Assembly: GCA_002404605.1 (NCBI GenBank)
Contig: DHKA01000075.1
Span: 4,214-36,658 of the forward strand
DNA length: 32,445 nt
DNA from: Clostridiales bacterium UBA4706
GTDB lineage: Bacteria; Bacillota; Clostridia; Oscillospirales; Oscillospiraceae
Reading direction: 5' to 3'
The notes under the pieces are model-generated. The model was not told the origin of the DNA, did not search any database, and saw only the letters and a program-made list of their open reading frames with translations. The translations under genes and the position numbers were made by a program. Shown here in pieces: positions 10,174 to 16,847 of the stretch (position 1 is the first letter of the stretch; the number at the start of each line of letters is the position of its first letter).

Positions 10174-10755
10174 TTATCTTTTATAAATGACCTTATCGAT
10201 GAGGCCGTATTCGCGCGCCTCCTCCGCTAAAAGCCAGTGGTCACGCTCGGAATCGGCTTTGATCTGCTCCGGCGTTTTGCCGGTGTTCTCCGCCATGATC
10301 CGGTTCATACGCGCTTTGATCTTGAGAAAACGCTCCACATCGATCTCCATATCGGTGACCTTGCCCTGCGTTCCGGCGGCAGGCTGGTGGATCATGATCT
10401 CAGCATTGGGCAGCGCGATGCGCTTGCCCTTCGCGCCGGAGGACAGCAGAAACGCCCCCATCGACGCCGCCATACCGACGCAGATGGTGGACACGTCGCA
10501 CTTGATATACTGCATCGTGTCGTAGATCGCCATACCGTCCGTGATCGAGCCGCCGGGACTGTTGATATACATCTGGATATCCTTGTCGGGATCCTGCGCT
10601 TCCAGATACAGGAGCTGCGCCACAACGAGACTGGCGGACGTGCTGTTGACTTCCTCACCGAGAAATACGATGCGGTCATTCAGCAGGCGGGAAAAAATGT
10701 CATAGGAGCGTTCTCCGCGGGACGTCTGTTCTACAACATACGGTACGAGACTCAT
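10174..10755 (-). CDS. clpP: ATP-dependent Clp protease proteolytic subunit ClpP
   Basis: The 193-residue serine peptidase begins MSLVPYVVEQTSRGERSYDI and carries the catalytic triad Ser98 (in GMAASMGAF), His123 (in MIHQPAAG) and Asp172. It forms tetradecameric chambers with ClpX. AGGAGG is placed nine bases before the ATG at 10755, and the length equals that of typical ClpP. The same frame remains open upstream to 11064, but that extension is an arginine/proline-rich out-of-frame reading of the trigger factor tail and is not part of the protein. Confidence 0.97.
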   Translation of the reverse strand: MSLVPYVVEQTSRGERSYDIFSRLLNDRIVFLGEEVNSTSASLVVAQLLYLEAQDPDKDIQMYINSPGGSITDGMAIYDTMQYIKCDVSTICVGMAASMGAFLLSSGAKGKRIALPNAEIMIHQPAAGTQGKVTDMEIDVERFLKIKARMNRIMAENTGKTPEQIKADSERDHWLLAEEAREYGLIDKVIYKR

Positions 10756-10795
10756 GATATAAATCCTCCTTTGCGGGGTTAAAATACGATGATGC

Positions 10796-10820
10796 GGGAA
10801 AGGGCGATTCGCCCCTTCCC
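10796..10820 (-). terminator. Hairpin between trigger factor and clpP, possible attenuator
   Basis: The stem pairs 10796-10806 with 10810-10820 around one mismatch and a 3-base loop. On the leftward transcript a short T-run (four T) follows only after about ten bases. This suggests partial termination after tig, so clpP-clpX may be expressed below tig unless another promoter exists in the 94-base gap. Confidence 0.5.
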
Positions 10821-10849
10821 GTGTATGTCGGATGGTTGACGAAAACGGA

Positions 10850-12307
10850 TTACTCCTCCGTATTCTCCTCGGTCTTGGTGCTCTTGCGGGTAGTCTTCTT
10901 CGCCTTCGGAGCTTCCTCGCCGTCGGTCTCTTCAGTCTTGGCCTTGCGGGTGGTCTTCTTCGCCTTCGGAGCTTCTTCCTCGGCAGTCTCTTCCGTCTTG
11001 GCGGCCTTCTTCGCGGCGGGCTTTTGGGCCTTCTTCTCCTTTGCAACAACGCCGCTCTCGGCAATGATCTCCATGGCGCGCTGGCGGCGCAGGTCAGCAG
11101 TCAGACCGGCGACGTCGATGGCCTTCGCCACATCCTCGGCCTTCATGCCGTAGGCTTCGCCGAGCTTCTCATATTCGGCCTGCAGATCCTCTTCGGAAAC
11201 CTGGACGTTCTCGGCCTCGGCAACAGCGGCAAGCAGAACCTCGGTGCGGGCCTGCTTTTCAGCCGTGGCGCGCATGCTCTCGCGGAAGGTCTTCATATCG
11301 GTGCCGATCATCTTCAGATAATCGTCGATACGGATGCCCTGATTGGCCATATACTGTGCGTACTCGCGGATGATGCCGTCCATGCGCTCTTCGACCATGC
11401 CTTCGGGCATATCAACGCTCATATTCTCCACAGCTTGATCGACAAGGGCATCTTCAAAGGCATTCTTCGCAGCCTTTTCCTTCTCTTCGACGGACTTGGC
11501 GCGGATATCGGCCTTCAGCTCGGCGAGAGTGTCAAAGTCGTTGTCCTTGGCGAACTCGTCGTCCAGCTCGGGCAGTTCCTCAAACTTGACCTCGTTGCAC
11601 TTTACGTGGAACACGACGGCCTTGCCGCCGAGATCGTGGCCGTAGTTCTCCGGGAAGGTGATGTCAAGATCGCGCTCTTCCCCGGCGGAAATGCCGACGA
11701 GCTGGCTCTCAAAGCCGGGAACGAAGGTGTCGGAGCCGAGAACGAGGTTCTGGTTCTCCGCCGTGCCGCCGTCGAACGGGATGCCGTCGAGCAGACCGGC
11801 GTAGTTGATGTTTACGGTGTCGCCGTTCTGCGCGGAGCGCTCCACGGTGACGAGGCGGGCGTTCTGCTTGCGCAGACGCTCAATGTGGCTGTCAACCTCT
11901 TCGTCGGTGACTTCAACGGAGGACTTCTCCGCCTCAAGGCCCTTATACTGGCCGAGCGTGACCTCGGGATAAACGTCGGTGCTGAAGCTCAGAAGAGCGC
12001 CGTTCTCTTCAGTGACCTTGGAATCGGTCATGGTCGGACGGCCGACGGTCTCGAGCTTTCCCTCGGCGACGCCGAACGCGAAGGCGTCGTTCGCGGCATT
12101 TTCAAACGCATCATCATAGAACACGTCCTTGCCGTACATACCCTCGATGACCATGCGGGGCGCCTTGCCCTTGCGGAAGCCGGGAACCATGATGCTGCTG
12201 CGGGCCTTCAGATATGCACCGTTGACATACTTTTCAAACTCGGCAGCGTCGAGCTCGACATCAAAGGAAACGGTATTTTTTTCTTTCTTGCTGTTCTTGA
12301 CAATCAT
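10850..12307 (-). CDS. tig: Trigger factor (ribosome-associated chaperone, peptidyl-prolyl isomerase) with long charged tail
   Basis: The 485-residue protein has the N-terminal ribosome-binding domain (the signature appears as VPGFRKGKAPRMVIEGMYG near residues 40-60), an FKBP-like isomerase domain (about 150-245, with GDTVNINYAGLLDGIPFDGGTAEN), and the helical C-terminal chaperone domain. After about residue 420 a tail of some 65 residues rich in Lys, Ala, Thr and Glu is added, including a 20-residue repeat. A standard trigger factor is 425-435 residues long. Trigger factor binds nascent chains at the ribosome exit tunnel and is commonly linked to clpPX, as here. GAGGAG lies nine to ten bases before the ATG and a consensus promoter at 12369-12397. 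Confidence 0.96.
   Translation of the reverse strand: MIVKNSKKEKNTVSFDVELDAAEFEKYVNGAYLKARSSIMVPGFRKGKAPRMVIEGMYGKDVFYDDAFENAANDAFAFGVAEGKLETVGRPTMTDSKVTEENGALLSFSTDVYPEVTLGQYKGLEAEKSSVEVTDEEVDSHIERLRKQNARLVTVERSAQNGDTVNINYAGLLDGIPFDGGTAENQNLVLGSDTFVPGFESQLVGISAGEERDLDITFPENYGHDLGGKAVVFHVKCNEVKFEELPELDDEFAKDNDFDTLAELKADIRAKSVEEKEKAAKNAFEDALVDQAVENMSVDMPEGMVEERMDGIIREYAQYMANQGIRIDDYLKMIGTDMKTFRESMRATAEKQARTEVLLAAVAEAENVQVSEEDLQAEYEKLGEAYGMKAEDVAKAIDVAGLTADLRRQRAMEIIAESGVVAKEKKAQKPAAKKAAKTEETAEEEAPKAKKTTRKAKTEETDGEEAPKAKKTTRKSTKTEENTEE
10883..10975 (-). repeat. 60-bp tandem repeat within the trigger factor tail
   Basis: Positions 10883-10915 and 10943-10975 are identical except at one base, with a period of 60 bases. 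In protein terms this is a 20-residue unit containing EEAPKAKKTTRK repeated in register near the C-terminus of trigger factor. The period in whole codons means copies can be gained or lost without a frameshift. Confidence 0.8.
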
Positions 12308-12368
12308 GTGGGGGTTACTCCTCTCTATATTTCAGCCGGGACTGAATATGCAAATTTCAAGCCGATAT

Positions 12369-12397
12369 ATTATAGCAAATCAAAATGCAAATTGCAA
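12369..12397 (-). promoter_or_regulatory. Strong predicted sigma-A promoter of the tig-clpP-clpX-lon block
   Basis: Read leftward, TTGCAA (12397-12392) and a perfect TATAAT (12374-12369) are separated by 17 bases. Transcription would start near 12362, about 55 bases before the tig ATG. The promoter directly follows the stop of the metallophosphoesterase gene (12402), with no terminator between, so readthrough from that gene is possible. Confidence 0.75.
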
Positions 12398-12401
12398 CGG
12401 A

Positions 12402-13091
12402 TTATCTGAGCTTAAACGGAACAAAATCAAGAAAATCTGCGGAAACAAGGCGATATCGCACGCCCTCACTTACACCGATGAACGCGCTGCGGCAGCCGTA
12501 GCCGTGAATATGACCGTAACAGCACTCCTGCACGCCGTATTCGGAGAGCACACGCAGTATCTCCGGGCAGGTATAATGAAGATACAGCGGCGGATAATGG
12601 AGAAAGACGAGCTTCTCCCGGTCTCCGGCGCATCGGAGTGAAGTTTCCAGCCGTCCGACCTCGCGTCGGAGGACTTTGGCATCATGCTCGGTGCCAGTCT
12701 CTTCGTCCTTAAACCAGCCGCGCGTGCCGCACAGCGCCAGATTTTCCCATTCCGCAGAATTATTATGCAGCAAAGAGATAGTGTCCAAACCGTTTTGTTC
12801 AAAAAAAGCGTTCATTTTTGCCGCGGTCGTCCACCAGTAGTCGTGATTGCCCTTTACCATCAGTTTTTTTCCGGGCAAGCTGTTGAGAAACTGGAAATCC
12901 GGCAGCGCCTCGGCGAGACTCATTGCCCAGCAGAAATCGCCGCAGATAACGCAGGTATCGTCCTCATGCAGCAGATCGAAACCGCGTCGGATCTTGTCCA
13001 CATAGCCGATCCAGCGTCCGCCGAAGGCTTCCATGGTCTTGTCCGGCTCACCGATGGCGAGATGCAGATCTCCAATGGCAAAAAGGGACAT
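12402..13091 (-). CDS. Calcineurin-like metallophosphoesterase
   Basis: The 229-residue protein shows the metal-ligand motifs of the calcineurin-like fold in order: GDLH (Asp8, His10), GDFCW with the second aspartate, GNHDYWW, a histidine in VFLHYPPLY, and GHIHGYG close to the C-terminus. Such enzymes hydrolyse phosphomono- or diesters with two metal ions; the substrate of this subgroup is not known to me. A GGGAGG ribosome-binding site lies four bases before the ATG. It lies upstream of trigger factor and reads the same way. Confidence 0.88.
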   Translation of the reverse strand: MSLFAIGDLHLAIGEPDKTMEAFGGRWIGYVDKIRRGFDLLHEDDTCVICGDFCWAMSLAEALPDFQFLNSLPGKKLMVKGNHDYWWTTAAKMNAFFEQNGLDTISLLHNNSAEWENLALCGTRGWFKDEETGTEHDAKVLRREVGRLETSLRCAGDREKLVFLHYPPLYLHYTCPEILRVLSEYGVQECCYGHIHGYGCRSAFIGVSEGVRYRLVSADFLDFVPFKLR

Positions 13092-13167
13092 ATTCCCTCC
13101 CTTCTCCGAATAAAGCGGGAATTTGCGCAGAAACTACTCCCTGTAATCCAAAAGGGAGGATAAAAAC

Positions 13168-13332
13168 ATGAACGAAAAAACGAACTGCAAGATCGACTGC
13201 TGCGTAAAAGACTGCAAGTATCACACCGCGGCAGACCAGTGCACTGCTTCCCACATCAACGTTTCCAACGAGGATGCCCAGCGCAAAGCGGAGACGTTCT
13301 GCGCCACGTTTGAAAACCGCTGCAACTGCTGA
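13168..13332 (+). CDS. Small DUF1540 cysteine-rich protein
   Basis: A 54-residue protein starting MNEKTNCKIDCCVKDCKYHT, with eight cysteines placed as in DUF1540 (a CxxxxC pair near the start, Cys at about 25, and a C-terminal CATFENRCNC). DUF1540 proteins are widespread in clostridia and presumably bind metal through these cysteines, but no function is established. GGGAGG lies eight bases before the ATG at 13168 and can pair with CTCCC at about 13137, a possible small regulatory hairpin. The gene stands alone, transcribed opposite to both neighbours, with its own strong terminator, which suggests an independently controlled and perhaps abundant transcript. Confidence 0.88.
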   Translation: MNEKTNCKIDCCVKDCKYHTAADQCTASHINVSNEDAQRKAETFCATFENRCNC

Positions 13333-13336
13333 CCGG

Positions 13337-13365
13337 ACGGGGCTTTCGCCCCGTACATATTTTTT
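13337..13365 (+). terminator. Rho-independent terminator of the DUF1540 gene
   Basis: A perfect 7-bp GC-rich stem (13337-13343 with 13348-13354, TTTC loop) is followed by a run of six T (13360-13365). The T-run reaches the end of the convergent yraN gene, whose stop lies at 13364. Confidence 0.85.
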
Positions 13366-13723
13366 AATCCAGAGTGAAAGCATTCTCCCAGTGGCGGATG
13401 TCGGGTTTCTTCGTGTCCACCCCGTCAGGGGCATAGATCTCGATCACATCGAACCGCGGCTGCAGCTTCTGCGGATTCTTTTGCAGCCATTCTTCCGCGG
13501 CGGCGGCCAGTTTCTGCCGTTTGGCGAAGGTCACGAACTCACGCGCTTCGGCGAATGCGGCATTTTTGCGCAGCTTCACCTCCACAAAGATCACGTATCG
13601 CCGGTCAGCGGCGATCACATCCAGCTCGCCGAGACGGGTGCGGTAATTCATGGCAAGAATACGGCAGCCCTTTTTCCGCAGGTATTCCGCCGCGAGCGCC
13701 TCGCCGTAGCGCCCGAGCAGCAT
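13364..13723 (-). CDS. yraN: YraN/UPF0102-family nuclease-fold protein
   Basis: The protein of about 119 residues matches UPF0102: LLGRYGEALAAEYLRKKGCRIL at the start, then NYRTRLGELDVIAADRRYVIFVEVKLR, which carries the restriction-endonuclease-like signature GELD...FVEVK. The fold suggests a nucleic-acid-processing role, but none is firmly established. A rnhB-yraN pairing is common in Firmicutes. The start is uncertain: I use the ATG at 13723; a TTG at 13735 overlapping the rnhB stop would add four residues. Confidence 0.88.
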   Translation of the reverse strand: MLLGRYGEALAAEYLRKKGCRILAMNYRTRLGELDVIAADRRYVIFVEVKLRKNAAFAEAREFVTFAKRQKLAAAAEEWLQKNPQKLQPRFDVIEIYAPDGVDTKKPDIRHWENAFTLD

Positions 13724-13731
13724 CGTTCCGC

Positions 13732-14340
13732 TCAATGCATCTTCCTCAGATACGTCGGGCGGTGGATCGGTGAAGGGCCGTATTCACAAAGCGCGGCATA
13801 GTGCGCCGCCGTGCCGTAGCCTTTATGTCTGGCAAAGCCGTACTGGGGATAGAGCGCGTCCATATCGTCCATATACCGGTCTCGCGTGACCTTGGCAAGC
13901 ACCGAGGCCGCCGCGATCGAAGCGCACAGGCTATCGCCCTTGACTACCTTGATCGCCGGGACAGCGAGCTCGTTTTTATCGTTTCCGTCCACGAGCGCGA
14001 GTACAGGCGCCGGCTCCATATCCGCAATGGCGCGGTTCATGGCGAGATACGTTGCGCCTTTGATATTCAGCGTCTCGATCTCGTCCACGGTGGCAAACGC
14101 GATGCCGAACGCCACGGCGCTCTCGCAGATGATGTCGTAGAGCGCGTCGCGCTTTTTCGCCGTGAGCTTTTTGGAGTCGTTCAAGCCAGGGATCACAAGT
14201 CCCTCCGGCAGAATGACCGCCGCAGCGCACACCGGCCCGGCCAGCGGGCCGCGCCCCGCCTCGTCTACGCCGCAGAACGGCGTCTTCCCATCCGCGAGAA
14301 AACGCTCGCAGGCGTACATATCCATTTCGGGATGTTCCAT
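13732..14340 (-). CDS. rnhB: Ribonuclease HII
   Basis: The 202-residue protein has the RNase HII signature GVDEAGRGPLAGPVCAAAVIL (catalytic Asp26, Glu27), the third aspartate in VDGND, and the C-terminal pattern ASVLAKVTRDRYM followed by RHKGYGTAAHY. RNase HII removes RNA from RNA:DNA hybrids, including single ribonucleotides in DNA. I choose the ATG at 14340, which has GGAAAGG eight bases upstream; a GTG two codons earlier overlaps the rbgA stop. It lies between rbgA and yraN in one operon. Confidence 0.96.
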   Translation of the reverse strand: MEHPEMDMYACERFLADGKTPFCGVDEAGRGPLAGPVCAAAVILPEGLVIPGLNDSKKLTAKKRDALYDIICESAVAFGIAFATVDEIETLNIKGATYLAMNRAIADMEPAPVLALVDGNDKNELAVPAIKVVKGDSLCASIAAASVLAKVTRDRYMDDMDALYPQYGFARHKGYGTAAHYAALCEYGPSPIHRPTYLRKMH

Positions 14341-14342
14341 AG

Positions 14343-15197
14343 TCACGGCCTTTCCAGCGTCATGCGTCCGAGCTTGCCCTCGCGGAATTCATCGAGCAGG
14401 ACATGCGCCATACGCTCGGTATTGACTTCGCCGCCGGAGATGAGAAAGCCGCGCTTTCTCGCCGCGGCTTCGAGCAGCTCGTAGCCGGGCGCTTCCGGGT
14501 CGGGCGTAAATTTATAGCGTGCCTCGATCGCGCCGGGGTAAAGCTCGCGCAGCCGCTCGAGCAGCCGGCAGGCGACGAGCTCCACGTCGAGGATGTTATC
14601 GTTGATCGCGCCCGTCCAGGCAAGCGAATACCCGACCTCGGGTGACTCAAATTTGGGCCAGAGGATGCCAGGCGTATCCAGCAGGAGGATGCCGCCGTTG
14701 AGCGTGATCCATTGTTTGCCGCGCGTAACGCCGGGACGGTCGCTCGTTTCCGCAGCCTTTCGCCCAGCGAGCCGGTTGATAAAGCTCGATTTTCCCACGT
14801 TCGGCACGCCGAGGACCATGAACCGCAGGGCCTTGCCCACCTGTCCTTTTGCCTCAGCCCGCTCGATCTTCTCCTTCAGAAGCGAGCGCGCCGCTGCGGG
14901 AAAGGCGTTCACACCGCGGCCGCTTTTGCAGTCCATTTCCAGTGCGAGCGCGCCCTCGCCGGTTAGGGCTTTTTTCCATAACGCGGTCGCGGCGGCGTCC
15001 GCTTGATCCGCGCGGTTGAGCACGATCAGCCGCGGCTTGCTGCCGACGATACGCTCCACATCCGGGTTACGGCTGGAATTGGGGATACGCGCGTCGCGCA
15101 GCTCCACCACGGCGTCCACAAGACGGAGGCTGTCCTCCATCATGCGGGTCGCCTTTTTCATATGACCGGGATACCAGTTGATCGTTTCGTTTCCCAT
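14343..15197 (-). CDS. rbgA: Ribosome biogenesis GTPase RbgA/YlqF
   Basis: The 284-residue, circularly permuted GTPase begins NWYPGHMKKATRMMEDSLRL. Its G motifs occur in the permuted order: G4 NRAD (61-64), then G1 GVPNVGKSS (130-138), then G3 DTPG (174-177). This is diagnostic of YlqF/RbgA, which acts in late 50S assembly (L16 incorporation in Bacillus). The start overlaps the lepB stop by one base (TGATG), and the lepB-ylqF-rnhB order matches Bacillus. Confidence 0.96.
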   Translation of the reverse strand: MGNETINWYPGHMKKATRMMEDSLRLVDAVVELRDARIPNSSRNPDVERIVGSKPRLIVLNRADQADAAATALWKKALTGEGALALEMDCKSGRGVNAFPAAARSLLKEKIERAEAKGQVGKALRFMVLGVPNVGKSSFINRLAGRKAAETSDRPGVTRGKQWITLNGGILLLDTPGILWPKFESPEVGYSLAWTGAINDNILDVELVACRLLERLRELYPGAIEARYKFTPDPEAPGYELLEAAARKRGFLISGGEVNTERMAHVLLDEFREGKLGRMTLERP

Positions 15198-15793
15198 CAG
15201 CGGATCACTCCTATGCGGCTCCAGTCACGGCTCTCGCCGTGCTGGGGATCACCGCCCGGAACGAGCAGGAAAAACGCCCGCCCGATGACAAGGCGCTCAT
15301 CCACGCAGCCGATGCGGTCATCGCGGCTGTCGGTCGAGCCGTTGCGGTTGTCGCCCATGACAAAGAGACATCCCTCCGGCACGGTGACGGAGTCGCCGAA
15401 GTCAATACGGCGGTGCGTCGGCTCGAGCGTATAGGGCTCATTCAGCGCCACGCCGTCCACATACACGATGCCGCCTTCAAAGTCGATCGTGACCGTTTCG
15501 CCCTCGGTGGCGATCACGCGCTTGACGATGGGTTCGCTGTTGAAGCTCTCCTTGCGTAGGACGATCACATCGCCGCGCTTCGGTGTATAGAAAAGATTGG
15601 AGACAAGGATCCGGTCGCCGGGGTGCAGCGTATTGAGCATGGATGTGCCGACAACGCCGATCACGCGGACAAGAAACGTGAAGATCAAAACGCATGCAAA
15701 CAGCGCCACCACGAGCGACTGGATCCAGTCGAACGTCTCGCCGCGGCGTTCTTTCAGCTTTCTTTTTTTGATCTCGGGCCAGGTTTCATTCAT
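15197..15793 (-). CDS. lepB: Signal peptidase I
   Basis: The 198-residue type I signal peptidase has a cytoplasmic N-terminus, one membrane anchor (about residues 25-46), the catalytic Ser51 in GTSMLNTLHPGD and the general base Lys91 in PIVKRVIATEG. The C-terminal box GDNRNGSTDSRD is also conserved. The usual proline in SMxPTL is replaced by Asn (SMLNTL), a mild oddity. It cleaves signal peptides of exported proteins on the outer face of the membrane. I use the ATG at 15793 (GGAAG about ten bases upstream) rather than a GTG three codons earlier. A strong promoter lies at 15827-15855. Confidence 0.95.
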   Translation of the reverse strand: MNETWPEIKKRKLKERRGETFDWIQSLVVALFACVLIFTFLVRVIGVVGTSMLNTLHPGDRILVSNLFYTPKRGDVIVLRKESFNSEPIVKRVIATEGETVTIDFEGGIVYVDGVALNEPYTLEPTHRRIDFGDSVTVPEGCLFVMGDNRNGSTDSRDDRIGCVDERLVIGRAFFLLVPGGDPQHGESRDWSRIGVIR

Positions 15794-15826
15794 AAAAAGC
15801 ACACTTCCGGTATTGTAATTACAGGC

Positions 15827-15855
15827 ATTATACTACATTCTGCAACTGTCAGCAA
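15827..15855 (-). promoter_or_regulatory. Predicted sigma-A promoter of the lepB-rbgA-rnhB-yraN operon
   Basis: Read leftward, TTGCTG (15855-15850) and a perfect TATAAT (15832-15827) are 17 bases apart. It sits immediately after the rplS terminator (15860-15892) and about 30 bases before the lepB start, so lepB is the first gene of its transcript. Confidence 0.75.
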
Positions 15856-15859
15856 TAGG

Positions 15860-15892
15860 GAAAAAGGACGCCTCGATGAGGCGTCCTTTTTC
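15860..15892 (-). terminator. Bidirectional-looking terminator after rplS
   Basis: A perfect 15-bp stem (15860-15874 with 15878-15892, 3-base loop) ends in A5/T5 tracts on both sides, so it could work in either direction. It lies 15 bases past the rplS stop and separates rplS from the lepB promoter. Confidence 0.88.
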
Positions 15893-15906
15893 TATGCGGC
15901 CGGACT

Positions 15907-16251
15907 TCAGTTGATGAGGCCCTTGACCTTGGCAGCCTTGCCCACGCGGTCGCGCAGGTAGTACAGCTTTGCCCGACGGACTTTGCCGCGCCGGATGGTC
16001 TCCACGGAGACGATGCTGGGAGAATGCACGGGGAAAACCTTCTCGCAGCCGACACCGTAGGAAATGCGGCGGACAGTGATGGTTTCGTTGATGCCGCCAT
16101 GCTTTCTGGCAATGATGGTGCCTTCAAACACCTGGGTACGCTCGCGGGAGCCTTCCTTGACGCGGATCGTGACACGCACGGTGTCGCCAACGTTCATCTG
16201 CGGAAGCTCAGGCTTCATGTAGTTCGCGGTGAGAGTTTTGATGAGATCCAT
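15907..16251 (-). CDS. rplS: 50S ribosomal protein L19
   Basis: The 114-residue protein begins MDLIKTLTANYMKPELPQMN and carries the L19 core VGDTVRVTIRVKEGSRERTQ, FEGTIIARKHGGINETITVRRISYGVG and the end KLYYLRDRVGKAAKVKGLIN. L19 lies at the interface of the two ribosomal subunits. The ATG at 16251 has GGAAGG six bases upstream; the open frame further upstream (to 16341) is leader sequence. It is a single-gene transcript between its leader and a strong terminator. In many bacteria rplS follows trmD, rimM or rpsP; here it precedes lepB in the lepB-ylqF-rnhB order but is transcriptionally separate. Confidence 0.97.
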   Translation of the reverse strand: MDLIKTLTANYMKPELPQMNVGDTVRVTIRVKEGSRERTQVFEGTIIARKHGGINETITVRRISYGVGCEKVFPVHSPSIVSVETIRRGKVRRAKLYYLRDRVGKAAKVKGLIN

Positions 16252-16431
16252 GATGATCCTTCCTTTACATGAGACGTTCTTACCGCGTAAGCACTGCGGC
16301 AGCGGACCGCCTTGATATGCCGTGCCCAAAGCACATACCATAAGAGGTTACCATATCCTGTCCGATTTTGCAAGAACTTTTTCGCATCGAACAACCTTAA
16401 AATTCCAAGTTGTGCCGTCCTCCCCTCGCCG

Positions 16432-16455
16432 GGCGGCACTCCCTGTCACGCTTTT
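16432..16455 (+). repeat. Diverged direct repeat, copy 1
   Basis: This 24-base segment, beginning GGCGGCACTCCCTG and ending GCTTTT, matches 16587-16610 at 20 of 24 positions; all four differences are transitions. Both copies are followed within 16 bases by GCATAG. No coding role is seen. Confidence 0.55.
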
Positions 16456-16586
16456 AATATGCATAGCCGCTGTTGAGCAGTAGCGACACGGTATTTATAT
16501 CCCCCTCCGCAGGGGCAAGACAGAGGGAAAGGAAGGAAACCCCTGTCTGCGCAAGACCGTTATTTCTGTACCCGCCACAAGGTCAG

Positions 16587-16610
16587 GCGGCGCTCTCTGT
16601 TATGCTTTTG
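16587..16610 (+). repeat. Diverged direct repeat, copy 2
   Basis: Second copy of the motif at 16432-16455, beginning GGCGGCGCTCTCTG and ending GCTTTT, 155 bases away. It lies just beyond the terminator that closes the phage-derived toxin/62-residue gene pair. Confidence 0.55.
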
Positions 16611-16624
16611 AAGAATGGGCATAG

Positions 16625-16654
16625 AAAAAGCACCGTGTGTTTACACGATGCTTA
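16625..16654 (-). terminator. Rho-independent terminator of the phage-derived gene pair
   Basis: On the leftward strand an 11-bp stem (16644-16654 with 16629-16639, one G-U pair, 4-base loop) runs into five T (16630-16626). It starts five bases after the stop of the 62-residue gene, so the toxin-like gene and its small partner keep a proper transcript end. Confidence 0.82.
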
Positions 16655-16658
16655 AAAA

Positions 16659-16847
16659 CTATATTTCGGATATTTCTGCAATGTCCTCAAGAGGAATATC
16701 TACAAAACCGATACTTAGATACACTTTCAGTTCGTCATCATCATCGAGTTCTGTTTCCATATAGCACTTGCCGCTGCGTGTATACCCGTCCTTGCAAATT
16801 ATACGGACATTCTTAAGATTATAATTTGCCGCCTCTCGTGGTGTCAT
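16659..16847 (-). CDS. Small acidic 62-residue protein; candidate immunity protein for the adjacent toxin-like domain
   Basis: I do not recognise a named family. The 62-residue protein starts MTPREAANYNLKNVRIICKDG and ends with an acidic half (ELDDDDELKVYLSIGFVDIP, then LEDIAEISEI). The strand pattern (VRIICKDGYTRSGKCY... and a closing IPLEDIAEI) resembles a small LSm/SH3-like barrel, which is inference only. Its ATG at 16847 lies inside the last codons of the toxin-like gene (29-base overlap, different frame), with AAAGGAG about 12 bases upstream, so the two are translationally coupled. Small acidic proteins directly 3' of a polymorphic toxin are usually immunity proteins; that is the leading guess. 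An alternative is an ordinary phage morphogenesis accessory protein. Confidence 0.7.
   Translation of the reverse strand: MTPREAANYNLKNVRIICKDGYTRSGKCYMETELDDDDELKVYLSIGFVDIPLEDIAEISEI

Larger units (their letters stand above)
16252..16624. other. Intergenic region: L19 leader and unassigned repeat-bearing sequence
   Basis: No credible gene is seen here on either strand. The part nearest rplS (16252 to about 16375) is probably the rplS promoter and mRNA leader; it contains a short GC-rich pairing segment around 16296-16312, but I could not identify a convincing -35/-10 pair. The rest (about 16400-16624) has two diverged copies of a roughly 24-base motif (see repeat entries) and short GC hairpins such as CCCCTCCGCAGGGG near 16502. 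It borders the phage relic, so it may be remnant DNA from the same insertion. Confidence 0.5.

Noticed and set aside
10756..11064. Open extension of clpP upstream by about 100 codons, rich in Arg and Pro
   Set aside because: It is an out-of-frame reading of the trigger factor tail; ClpP has a standard start with AGGAGG at 10755 and normal length.
10832..12409. Rightward open frame of about 525 codons opposite trigger factor
   Set aside because: It is the reverse complement of tig with no domain match or ribosome-binding site; a shadow caused by high GC.
16342..16624. Possible small genes in the gap before the phage relic
   Set aside because: Short open frames here lack ribosome-binding sites and recognisable sequence.
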